A stretch of 64,000 nt of DNA from Ascaris suum. Its lineage: Eukaryota > Nematoda > Chromadorea > Rhabditida > Ascarididae. Shown piece by piece: positions 13,201 through 25,900 of the stretch. Every line of letters starts with the position of its first letter. The first letter of the stretch is position 1. Made by a program: the position numbers and the translations under genes. The notes under the pieces were generated by a model, which saw only the letters and a program-made list of their open reading frames with translations, was not told the DNA's origin and ran no database searches. The DNA lies in NCBI GenBank assembly GCA_013433145.1, contig CM024187.1, forward strand, positions 13,133,826 to 13,197,825, given 5' to 3'.

Positions 13201-16200
13201 CACCTCTTATACATCCAATTAGGGAAGCATGCCAGAGGTACGAATACGCATATACATCCAATTTGCTGAACCAGCAGATTCCACAAGCTAACGACAAACA
13301 AGAAAAAAATGCGCGGTAGCGCTTTTATAGTTCAAATAACCCAATCCCTCATAAAAACCTTTTAGAAAAGAATGCTTTTTTCCAGTCTACCACTGTAAAA
13401 TGAAAAACGATTCGGTATGAAATGGCATCGATTCGATAGCAGTTACATTTATGTAAGTTCATTCCGGGTTGGATGACCAAAATGAAAACTGTATGGGAAG
13501 TCATTTTTGGCACACGTTGGTGCTGACTGTCCTAGGAGCTCGAGGCGAGTCTGATCCCAAAAGTCCTGACCTCGAAGCACCAGGCACCTCAAGCATTCGA
13601 GTGGCCTGATCAAGTGCTCAAGTCAGGAATCCCAAGGCTCGTGTTGCCCTCAAAGTATTTTCAAAGGCCACGGCGACCACAGCCTTCTTCCCTCTAAGGC
13701 TTGCGGAGCACCGAAGTTGCGAATGCCAGGAGGAGATCGTAACTTTACCTTCAATGGTTTCACAGCTGAAACTACCGAACATGCACACATGCAAACAAAT
13801 ACAGATATGCATACACGCACACACAAAATGTCACTTAGTAAACATAAACATATGCACACGACGACCTTTCAAGTTTGCAAAGAAACGTTAATAACCGCCT
13901 CTGTTCATACTCTTTAAACTCCGAAAAATTCAGTTACCCAGCTTATCTGATAAATGCGACTATCTAAAACACATTCGTGCCTCCCATCTGGCGAACTTTC
14001 CCATCTTAATATTGCACATTTCATTCACAGCTCTGATTCTGTTGCAACCATTGCCCGCGATTTTAGAACATTTGCTGCATTTAATGCAGCATTTTCTGGC
14101 GCACTGACAGGTTTCATTGCTCGAGACAACGACAGCGACCTCCCCTAGCGTTTCTCTGATAATGCATTCCCACTTTTTATTTATGGCCATCATATAACTT
14201 GGCACATTACGAAACCACTCCGGAGACCATTAATATACCGCATAACGCGCTCAGCTGATAGCTGTCACCGAACAATGTGACAGCAATAATCACTAAGTTG
14301 CAGTTGCTTATTGGATAGAATAGAAGGGTATGTAGCACTGGAGAGGCAATGTTTGGCCGAGAGCAATGACTTCAAATAAGCACATACTCGATGCCGTGCT
14401 TATTTTTATAGCTCATTTGGGCTGTAGTATAGTGTTGCGTTACGCGCTGTGACTCCGTTACTAAATTGCTCTGACTCTAATTCAAATGGCTGCTTGATGT
14501 TTTGGTATGTCCAGTTGGGCTAAACGTCTTGGTGCGCCGATCGCAAAATTACGACTAAATAAAACGACGCCGTCCAAATTTATTGTTGTTTTGCCCAAAT
14601 GAACGCCTTATTTGAATTGCCTACGTTTGGTTAGGGAAACTCCACTCTTAAAGCATCTGAAAGAACCACCTAATAAAGAAAGCAAAAGCAAAACGCATCC
14701 GGCTATACACTCTCTACGTCCTCCTCTGGGAATAATCACGGGCGACGCGAAGCACTTCCACGAAATTTCCGTTTTGTCCCACAGATCCTGCTGAGAAATT
14801 GCCACTCAATGAAAGCTTGCTCAGTGTATCATCAATCGAAAACCTTAGATAGAAACATGTATTTGGCATTCGTACTTCCGTAAACGGCATCCATCAACAA
14901 TGTTATCCGAGAAATTCGCCACTGTCGCAGCGCCGTACTGACCACCTTTAATAAAATAGAAACTAAACAATATGAAACAACTTCGCTATTGTTGCTCAAT
15001 GAATTTTCAGCTCATCAAAATACTCGGCAACATTCGTCTACTTTCAGCGATTATTTTAGTTTAACAAAAGACTATCCATTAAGCATTATTTATTATTAGC
15101 AAAGTTTGATTTTAAAAAATGCAACTTTCTTAATTACAAACTCCGCAATATGGGAGAGGATTTGACGACAGTTATCCCGTCAGAACATTTCATTAAATGA
15201 TCTCAGATGAAAAAAGGTAAAGTATGAAAGGCTATGCAGTTTTCATCGATTAACTCGTTGAGATCGAGGGAAAGGAGGAGTGAAGTTATTTGTTTCTTCT
15301 GAAGGCATAAAAAGCTAGCAGAAATTAGAAAAAAAACAATGAAGAGGAGAATAACCACATGATGCGAAAATGAAATTAATGAGCAGATAAAACAATCAAT
15401 GCAACGAATTAAAAGTTGTTCGAATGCTGAAAATCACGAAATACAAAAGTAAAAATCGAATCGAAATGCTGAACCTCTATAGAACAATATGAGCGCTTTA
15501 CTTCATTGCCTCATCAAAAACGACTTTCGGGAACAAACAAACATATAACCTACTTAGAAATGTTAACCAAACTGTTCCGCTATTCACCGCCTATAAATCT
15601 ACCCTTCAACTTTAAAATTTGATTACCCTTAAATCATGAAACATCCCAGTTGATTCATTAAACGTTGTTTCCAAACGTTTAACGAAAACACATTATTTCT
15701 TCATTTTGATGACTCAGTGGCTTAGAAAGTCAATAAAAGTGTTTGAAAAAACCGAATATCAAAATCAGCACAAGAGCTACGAACAGTTCACCACATTTTT
15801 TCGCACAAGAACATGATGTGCAAATGTGTAGGCAGCACAGCTTTGTTTAAAAGATGACCATAGCCTAACGAAGAAGCGGAAATTTTGAATGAGAAGTGAC
15901 GCGACTGCGATGAGACGGCTCATCGAAACGAAGCGCCCTCTTGCCTCGTGTCATTCACCTCGTTTTCTAGAAGACATCGCCAATCGTTGCGGCGTTGAGG
16001 ATCCTCTGTGAACGAGCATTCATACGGCGGTGGAGCTGCAACAGCACCCACTCAGCTTGCAATACTTTCTTAAGAAGGGATGGAAAGCCGGAATGGTGAC
16101 AAAGTCACTTCATAACATCCATGGCAAAGTTTCTTTCTAGAGATCCTTTTTTCAAACAGTAATTCGTGAATAGTTCCAATGTGATATGAATAGGAAGGAA

Positions 16201-19200
16201 TGGGGAAAAGTGCCTTCTGATCCACAAACTTATATATACAACTCTCTCACACAACTTCTGAATAAATATTAATACGCTCACTCGCTTGCCTGATATACTT
16301 GGTAATATATTTGCTTGTAACATACCGTTTTTGCAAGAAACCCTCACCTTCCGACGAGGAACTCCCAGCCCTATGTTTAAATTTGGTCACAGAAAAAAGC
16401 GCTCAGAGCTGAATCTGAATCCTCGGTATACTCTATCTAAGCTCAACACATCACCCTAAGTGAAGAATTCGTTCATAAAGGGATGCATTGTGTTCAGACG
16501 GAATATTGTTACGTATCAATTCCATTGATAAGCCTGTTAGGTATCACCTTAAAGAACATAGTCCTAACGCACATTTTTGCTTGGCGAATTTCTTTATATG
16601 TCTTCATTGAGAATAATTAGGTGGCCAGCACTATGTAGCGTGCTTTTTTTTATAATATTTCGGGAAGAGGGAATAAACTAAAAAAGAAGTTTTGCTAGTT
16701 AAACCAGCACATTCTGAATGAATAAGAGAAAAGAGTTCTAATATTAAAACGTTCCGCTTCCCTTCGTGGACTTCAGAGTTCACCCTGTTGCATTCTGACT
16801 GAGCAAATGTGTCATTTCAAATGCACAATGAAAGGGCCAAGAGGCCCATTGCGGCATTGAAGAGTTGCGAAAAAGCCGTTGCTTTGATTGCACGCAAGAC
16901 AACGAACCTTTATCGTTCACTGCAGTTTATGAGCAGAAGCGTTTTTTGTTCTAGCGAAATCAACCTTAGACAAAGAGATCTTCTTAACGCACTCAAAAAT
17001 AGGAACTGTTCCACTCAAACATCAACATTCTCAATTTTTATAAGCTGTTTCAAAAAAAATTGCTCTGGTCAAGACCACATGCCAAAAAATACTAGTATTT
17101 CAGGAAATGTGGTAACCACGCGAAAATTGTTTACACTGAAATACAAATTGCAGATAACGTTCATTGCAATATGCCAAAATGCAATGACTCCAATAATATC
17201 GGCATAAAATGCAACATGAATGCCTGTTGTTAAGGTGCATCACGAAGACTTGCAATGCAAGCACTCTTGCATTCGCAAATACTGAGACATTACAATTAGA
17301 AAACGGGTCATTACCTATATATGCGATTATCAAGCAGCATGGCTCCTAAGGTGACTGAAAAGTGAGCCATACACTTTGACTAATAAAGCTGCAAATGACT
17401 ACTGCAAAGTCATATCTACAGTGACCTACAGCCGGTACAGTTCCTCGGTAATACCTGTTCAGTGCCTCAGAATTTACTACTGAAATGAGCCACGATCGCG
17501 ATGAGCATCTGAAAGCCACGAGTGACTTCAAAACCGAAGCTTTCGAAAGCTAACAAGTAATCGCCGGCTAAGACTGAACTGGTGAGTTTATTAACGTTCC
17601 GATTCAAGGACTATTATTAACAAATCCCACATCTATAGGTTTTTTGGTTCATTTTGTAAAAGTACAGCTAACAGTTAATACACATACACAGTGACATATC
17701 TGCACAGACATCAACTGATATGCATGCGTACAGCGAGCAGGCAAGACGTTTCGAAGGGATCACAAAGTGCTTTGCACTGTGACGCAAAAATGCACCAGAA
17801 GGGTTTTTAAAGCGTACAAGCATCTATAAAGCTGACTTCGATCACAACGAGACTTCTCATATTGTGCATTACTTTCGAGCTGCCAGTAGCAAGCATACAT
17901 CAAACGAATTTTTACTGCCACATGACCCAGAAAATAAATGAACATATAACCACTTAAATGCCAAGCGGAAAAGCTTCCTCCACCAAATTTTATTCTCATC
18001 TATCTATAAGCGACTGAATACTACCTATGGGACTTTTAAGTGGCAAGATAACTTAGTGAGCGAAACTTAATTAGCACAGCCAAAAACCTTTGTCAAATAA
18101 ACGCCCTCATGTGATCTGTTGCTCAGTCACTCATTCGGTCGTTGTTTTGGAGTCAATGGGACTTCGCTAGCGATCTGTGCGTCAAGGCGAGGTCGTATTT
18201 TAATGCATAACAAATGAGCATGTACACATTTGCTGCGAGCATCTCAATATTAACAAATTCGGGGTAGCCATTAATTATTCACCTTTAAATCTCCTCGTGT
18301 CCACAATAAGACAGAAGTCTGTCTGCAAATGCAACGACTCAAACACAACTTGCCCATAATGTTTCTTTTTAATGAAATCATCACCGCACCCGATAGAGTT
18401 GCATTCGAAGACCTCAATGTCGATATCAAATATGACTCTCTCGAATGTGCAATGGAAATGCCAACGAAGAGGCGATTATAATCAATGGCCGGAATGTCTC
18501 AAGTAGTGCTGCTAACTCTAGTCTCCCCCCCTCTCCCCCCCATCAGCCTTTCCCCCTATGGAAGATGGTGCAGAACGATGAACTCTTCTTCCACATTTAA
18601 TCTCAAAAAGCTTATTAATAAAAATTTTAAAAAATACTACCCCGTATGGTTTTGCTCTTCTCTCATCCCTTCGGTGCATGATTGAAAACAAGGGAATAAC
18701 AAAAAAATTAACATCAGAATACCTCAATAAACACTCTCCTAATTGCTTTACATGCTCAACCACATCGTATACAACGTTACGCCTCGCCAACTGGACAAGT
18801 CCTCGGCAATTGAATAATGCTTCCTGCAGCTTGTATTCAGTAAGCTTTCCTAATATTCAGCGCTAACTGTAATTTTACAACTGTTAAGAAGGCCCATCCA
18901 GGTGAGCGAGTATAGCATTTTACGAGTTTCATTAGTTCCTTGCAATGCATTAATGGTATACGCGAAAATTCATGCAAAACTCGATGTGCGTGAAGGAAAT
19001 TCGCTTCGCCTTCAGGCATAAGATTGAACGGACCAACCCACCAGCATCTTCCTATGTGAAGACAACTGGGGGAGGGTAGCAGATGCCTCTTCACCATACG
19101 CTTATCGCTTATCGCTGTTCTTCCAGCTTCATGCCGTCAAGCTGTTTCCATTTCCGAGCACTGCACGCGCCCATTAACAAGCAGTGTGATCGGACATCAA

Positions 19201-19768
19201 AGAAAAGCATTTTGACATGTTTTCAGCAATCAATCTCCCTCTGTTTTTAAACTGGAAAACGAGTTGCGACAATCTGAATGGTCTTGAATCATGCAACTCT
19301 GGCATTTGAGCTCTTTTTTTGGCTTCTGTCTTTGAAATACTTCAAGGGAAAGGCCGACCGCCTTTAGCTTCCATTATTGGGTCTGTGTTGTCTGCGATGG
19401 CCAATTTGGTAGCCGTAGTGACCGAAAACATGAGATGGACAGTCCTCTTGAGGAATTGAATTAAGTAAAGGGTTTGTTACATATATTATGTGATTGTGAT
19501 CCTACTTCTTCCGCCCTTAGCTATCTCGAGTGGGAAACCGTTAAGCAAATATGAAATATAGGACGAAGTTATTAAATTCCCTTTGTTACTTCTTTCAACT
19601 GTGGAGATTTCAATAGCACTTATCACTGCACTCTAATTAGCCGTCTTACCGGCTAATCTATTCTTCGAACAGTATTTTCGAACCCATGGCACAGGAAACC
19701 ACAAATAAGAATGCCTTTCTGATAGAGTGCAACTAAAGCGAAATCTTCAGATTCCTTCTCATCTCGGT
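10266..19768. other. Gene-poor intergenic stretch
   Basis: No recognised gene. There is one short splice-bounded open segment at 10681-10758 on the plus strand (polypyrimidine-AG before it, GTGAGA after it, 26 codons in phase 0). Two adjacent minus-strand open frames at 12366-12858 lack any motif I know. A CA/ACAC-rich patch lies at about 13780-13860. A plus ORF at 16809-17207 (132 codons) has no family signal. Nothing resembles RNA genes. Confidence 0.4.
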
Positions 19769-20167
19769 TCACAAACGGCGCGTAGCCCTCCCTCTATGCA
19801 AGAAATGTGACACTCTGAGGTGGAATTTCACTTTGCGCACATAGCAGAAAAATATTTCAGTTAAGGTGGGTTTCTTTAGAAGATGATAAAATGACAAGTG
19901 TACGTTGGCGTATATTTTTGATGTCATTTTACTCGGCATTAAGGTCATCGCTACTGCTCCCATTTCAACTAGCAACTCTCTATTAATTTTTGATTCGACA
20001 GCAAGACAATCAACTTCGAATGTCACTTCATCGTTATGGACAGTCTGATCAGCAGAAATGAAATACAAGCGCAACTTTGCTGTAAATTCGCTGGTTCCTT
20101 CAAGTTTCAGAGAAGCATGATTTAGACGATTGCGTTCCATCCTTACAAATAAATACATTTTGCGCAT
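19769..20167 (-). CDS. Unplaced open frame, possible minus-strand exon
   Basis: This is an open frame of 132 codons. The first two thirds, from MERNRLNHASLKLEG through TVHNDEVTFEVDCLAVESK to LVEMGAVAM, has protein-like composition with alternating polar and hydrophobic residues. The last third (HLLKKPTLTEIFF onward) looks like read-through past a splice site. I do not recognise a family. It lies about 2.7 kb downstream of the Shisa-like gene on the same strand, so it could be a separate gene or an undetected distal exon. Confidence 0.25.
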   Translation of the reverse strand: MRKMYLFVRMERNRLNHASLKLEGTSEFTAKLRLYFISADQTVHNDEVTFEVDCLAVESKINRELLVEMGAVAMTLMPSKMTSKIYANVHLSFYHLLKKPTLTEIFFCYVRKVKFHLRVSHFLHRGRATRRL

Positions 20168-22816
20168 GAGCGAATGACTGGAAGTCGTTTAAAAATATCG
20201 CCTAGTGGAAAAAAACTTGGAACTCAACAAGACTGAAGCGATAGAGGCGCATTTTTGCGGGGATGAGGCATTCAGCGGCCGCTGTTGCGCGTTTGGAAGA
20301 TGGCAGAAGTTAGTGAAGCATAAAGTTGATTGCGTTTAGCTTTCGGAATGCGCCTCAAGAGGGTCAGCCAATAAGCACATCAAGACCCATCGCGTGCTTA
20401 TTTTCAATTTCATTATGAACGTGTAGGCCAATCACGACCATTTATCGACAAGTTCATTGAATTTGTTGCCACAAGCGCATCGCATTCTGGGTCCACGATG
20501 CTCAACAAGCATGAAGTTCGCGATCTAGCCCATTGTAAGGTAATCCACGTTTTGCTTCTACGAAATAATCATAGTCGCTTCAGTGCGCATCATGTGCTAT
20601 TCTAAGCGATACAGCAGAACTCACACTTCTTTGCATCACTTCCATGTTCTGGATCGATCGAAGTGAAAAAAGCTGCCGGGTTTATCAGCCTCTTTTTCTA
20701 CATCCCCCCCCCACCTCTTTTAAAGTGAAACTTTCAGTTGCCACCTCCTCCGAAATATCGCAGAGTATCACCTCAGCCAACGATATATAAAATGCTGGAA
20801 CTGATGATGAGAAATACTAAACGATTCTGGCATGACAAACCTTTTGCAATCCAACCAAGCCAACCAGTTTAATAAATTGCCAACAGATGACGGAACAGGC
20901 GCAATAACGCGTCCATAACTTAAATGGCCCTATCGCTCGCACAAATCTTTCACAAAAATCTCATATTTTTTGAAATCGAACAGGCTGCAAAACGCGCCCA
21001 TATTTCTAGTCGCTTCTAGTTGATTCTAACTTAGTTCTAATTTGGAGAACCGACCTGGAATTTGAGTTTTCTCCCCGTATGGTATATAAAGGCCATCACA
21101 TTTCGCAACGTCGGTCTTATTGGCTCTCGAGTTGCAACTATAAGGCTGACAAACAGACATATGACTTATAAAACCCATAATGCACAACGTAAATGCAAAC
21201 TTGCACAGATGCACAACAAGAGAATGAAAACTTGTGTGCTTCAAAATTCGGGTTTCTGAACCTTTGTTATCACTCGTTTCACCAAAACAACTCATGACAA
21301 GGTGAACTGCATCTCGGGGACACAGACCACTTTGCCTAACGTAGGTCAATACCAAGTCAGCAGCACATACGAGGATACTTCCATTCGACACGTCAACATG
21401 AAAGATTTATCAGCACTCATAACATCTGACTTACTCCGGCTTAACGGTGAGCGTGAACGAAGGAGGGGTGCAGATAAGAAGTGAACGACCTTTAGAGGCG
21501 AGGGAGGGGGTAATACAAATTCCATTAAGTGTACTTTATTGTATAACTTACTCCCACCGTTAAGTGCATTCGTCGATGGTTTAAAAAAAAAAAATTGCTG
21601 CATAAGCCGCACTGCAACGATGATGTCGTCTAGCTTATACATATGTGTGCAAGTTTATGTGCACCTCTCTTCTGCACTTCGAATTCGTCAAACTGCAGAT
21701 ATAAAGGAATCGATACCGCATACCGATTTCCAAAGGTTCAATTCCTTATCAGCGACTATCATTATCTTATTCATCTCATGCACTGATGTCATAAAACTTG
21801 GTCATGCAACTTTGATTTCGAGCCGATCTTCTGACAGACAAAAATGAATCTCTGGATTCGGGTCCACACAAACAACTATTTCACAGAATGGTGCCTCGAA
21901 TATTTGTGTGAAAGACTGACCTGGCAGGTTGAGTTACAAAAAGCACGCAGGCGCATCTTACAGTTTTTCTGGCATATTTCAGCAATTGGCTTCTCTAAAA
22001 TGCGTTGCACTTTCTCTCAAAGTCAATTATCTTTTGTTCCAAAATGAAACCGCTCTCTACCTGTCTGGTTGAGTCCGAACAACGCGCTAGCTTGCTAGGG
22101 TGTTCCCCCTTCTGATGAAAATTTCTTATGATAAGTGGTCTCTTTTCTTGATGGACACGTTATCGAGCTCGAACTACATTCATAACAAATAATGCGAATA
22201 AGACAATTCACAACGATTACACAATGTCATGTTTACATTTGTGCAATAGCATATCGCTCATATGAGCGAGGTTGAAGAAAGGCAAAAGAGCGATTCTGTT
22301 GATGAGGCAAACGGCCCGTTTCTTTAAGCCACCCCCCACGATGAGCAAATTTCATTACAACAGAGTGACAAAGCAGGCCCGAAATTCTTTAATGAAACTG
22401 CGTTGAAAAGAATGCAAATAAATCAAATTCTGACGATTCCCATAGCGAGGCGGCACAAACCCAAAATGCGCATTGATAAATTGCCACGAATGCGCTCAAC
22501 TTTTGCCTACCCCCCTAAGCCGCCTATGCAATACACTCAGTTCTTTAATGTTCGCCCAAAATGTGAAAACCAACTCTCGCTGAGTTGTTCTCTACGACCG
22601 AATAAATGCGCAAAATGTGCTGCCATAAAATAAAAGCAAACGATTCACAAGTATAGCTTTCACTTGTGTTGCATGCAATCGCAAAAATTCTCGCATCGTG
22701 TGGTGCATTGTTTGCTTATATTAAAAAAAGACTTCGATTTCATTTTGATGCAAACCCCGAGCAATAAATGTAAAGCGAGAAGAAGGACGCTCAATCCATA
22801 TAGACGACAAAAGAAA
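20168..22816. other. Intergenic, no supported gene
   Basis: Several plus-strand open frames of 60-102 codons occur (for example 21539-21847 and 22403-22633). None shows a family motif, a signal peptide or splice-consistent continuation. No repeat or RNA gene was recognised. Confidence 0.4.
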
Positions 22817-22972
22817 TTACTGAACGATCCCTAGATCACTAGCAATAGTTCCAAGTTGATCGACAGCGAGACCCCAAAGTTCCTTTATAATCCTGATTGA
22901 ATAGTAAGCATCACCTAGAGCAATAAACAATATGCTCATGCTCACTGCGTCTGGTGAAGTGTTCTTCAAAAA
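22817..22972 (-). other. Terminal exon with two competing frames
   Basis: The acceptor ends in TATCCTCAG and the exon starts at 22972. Spliced phase 1 from 23300 gives VFEEHFTRRSEHEHIVYCSR and a stop at 22911. A phase-0 entry would instead give a 51-residue open frame (FLKNTSPDAVSMSILF, then GDAYYSIRIIKELWGLAVDQ) ending with TAA at 22817-22819. The second looks more protein-like but needs a different upstream donor or a different gene. Confidence 0.3.
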
Positions 22973-25900
22973 CTGAGGATAAGAAATAAACTCTGAAATT
23001 GATATTTACAAGTTTCCAACCATTCCTACAAATTGCGTTTAATTCACATGATGTTCTTATTCCGATGCTTTACCACATTTGCTTAGAAATTTTAGACGTT
23101 TATGAATATCAGCGTTAAAACTATTAATATATTTCATGTCTTCATCCTCACAACTGTTTTTGTTTACTTTTTTCTCAGCAAGGCCGTTTAAACAAAAATA
23201 TTTTTGAGCAAGTACTGCAGAGGACAAAGTGCATGACCATTTGAGCTGTCAGTGCTCACAAATCCGGAACTAAATCCCTTATGACCAATCACAACTAACC
23301 TTCATAAACAATCGGCTTCGTAGGTAATGTATCAACGGGGCGATACCTTTGAGTGGCTTGCATTGTTGGACATGCTGAAAAATCGAACAAATACCGAGAA
23401 AAGCACAAGAAATTCATAAATACGGCAAACATGCTTATTTCAGCGCTTCGCTCTAGCTAATTGGATGCGTTGGGAATGAGTGGTCACTATATGAGATCGC
23501 TAATCACTTTGCGTATCATTAAAAATAGATCACTGCTGAAAAGCATAGCCGCATGCCATAGATGGACGGAATTCCGTACTCGCGTTCGTCTATTCAAGTT
23601 GATTGGAAATCCTCCATGTAAACACCAACGCTCTCACAACTTATGAACTGCAATTTTGCACACAAGTTAATTTATAATATTTTCCAATATATTTTTGCAC
23701 TTCACTTAACTGCCCTGAATTTATTCCCTAACAAGTAGACCCTCAATGATCAAATTGTAGTCACAAAAGTAACTTAGCCTCTGCACTCAGTAAATCAAGA
23801 AATCTATAATTGGTGTAATACCTATAAGATGCATTAGCGTGAAGCACTGAAATTATAAAATCAGCTCTATTACGATCCACTAAATGACAAACTTCACCCA
23901 CCAGATTTGTTTGTATTCAGTGGGCAGAAGGAGAGATTCTTGCAAAGGCACATCGTTAGAACAACGATTAATATAACAGCTCCGATAACACCAATCACAA
24001 TGACTGCAAGATAGCTGAAATACACTTTGTTATTAGCTGTATTTCATCAAATACGAAATGCACGAATGATCGCCAATAATCCGGACACTTCCTGGATACC
24101 TCTTAATAAGTTAAAATACGATTACACCACTAAAGTGCATTTTTAATTTCACTGAATGTTGAACGGAGCCTCATTACGAAACGACGATCACTTGCAACTC
24201 TTTAGATGCCTCTTATGTGAATCGTGATGCTGTAAGTTTTTAGAACGTGAACTTCCTTGCGAAGGACGTATTTGATTACCCGGGCCTTCAACTTTATATT
24301 TTTTATAAACGAATGCCGTGCAGAATTCCGCTGTGAAAGAGCTTTTGCATGAGTGGACTGTCAATAAGTCAACATCACTCGACTGCTGAAATGCCTGAAT
24401 TTCTCAAATCGAAGAACAGTGGTAATCACTTGCTGATCTTTGAAATTCAATGAAATGAAATTAAATGAAGCAGTCCATGTTCATTACATATATCTGCAGA
24501 ACGTCAGTTATTATCATCAAGAAAAAACTAAAAAAGAATATTGACCTGCACGCTTAGTGATACAAGCACATTGGCGTCAACGTGAGCTTTGCTTCCAGAA
24601 CCATCATAAACTGAAGGCAAGTAGGAAGAACTCCAAAATTTGCGGCGGTCACAAGCTACCTACCAGACAACAACAGTACAATTGGCTCAAAATCATTAAA
24701 ATTAAAATGTCGCCTCATTAAAATCGAGCGTTAACGAAAGTACATAGCGGCTGAATACACAACCAAATGCAATCGTCTTCAAAAACAGGCAGCTCGACGT
24801 TATCGTCAAGGCTTCAAAAAGGCGCTTCGCACTCATTTGTACCTTTCCTCGTCACTTAACAGAACAGCAAATAAGTCTGACAAAGAAGTGGCAACATGAG
24901 GTGACAGTGTACGGAAAATGATTCCCATCCTTCCTTAACTGAGACTGATTGCATATTAAGTAAAGTAAACAAATGTGAAATGCAAAGAAGGAAATATAGG
25001 TACGAAACCCAAACCTTTTATACAAATCACAGCAGCGAAGCAACAACGTGCTGAGGCTTTAACTAAAAAGCTTGTCGCGGCTAAGCGAGTATAACAGCGC
25101 TGCGATACTCTGGTATAATTCAAGTGGGCCAACTGCTCAGCCTCTTCGTTCTAGTTTTCCTTCCTTCCGGCTTCTGGTTTTGATATTCTCGGTAATTTCC
25201 GATCATTTCACTCCTAATATTAAAAAAGTTTAGTTCAGTTTCCTCTCAGCCTCCAGAAAGCACAGCTATCAAAGTCTTCTAAACAATGATAATTAGACGA
25301 AACCATAAAATTTTATCAAGTTATTCGTAGCACACAGTCAGTCTCTTTCTCGTCGGTCTTCCTGTAAAAACTTGACTGGTATAGCCGCTTTTAGCCTCTT
25401 TTTTCGCACATTTTTCTACATACGAAGAATTTTAATACACTACTATAAAAATATGGGTGATGAATTGCGAGCGATTTCAACAAGCCTCTTCGAACAATTC
25501 AGCTTTTGCTGAAAAATTTGTTTCATACAAACAGGGACTGCGTTGATCGTGTGCGCCAGAGTGATTCTGCTAGGGAAATACTTGAAAAATCTTTATGATG
25601 AATTTCGATAGAAAATCACTGGCGAAAAAACAAAGAAATAAAAAAGGTTTACCGCCATCACCAAAAAGAGCACAAAACGTAGCTCCCATTGATGGAGTCG
25701 GTTGTGAGAATTACTACTTTTCTACGAGAAAAAACTTTCTGGCGTCGCTGATATTAATTAGCGAACTCATCATGTAGGCTATATTATTGACTGCACTCAT
25801 CAATGAGCAGCACTTCATAGCGAATTTGGCGGTACTACAATGACACCTCCCAGTGAATTAGAGCTTTTTTTTTCCTTCGTCTAGGTGGATGCCATACTTA

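Noticed and set aside
16809..17207. 132-codon plus-strand ORF
   Set aside because: It is long for this AT-rich DNA but has no motif, no splice context and no hydrophobic or domain pattern.
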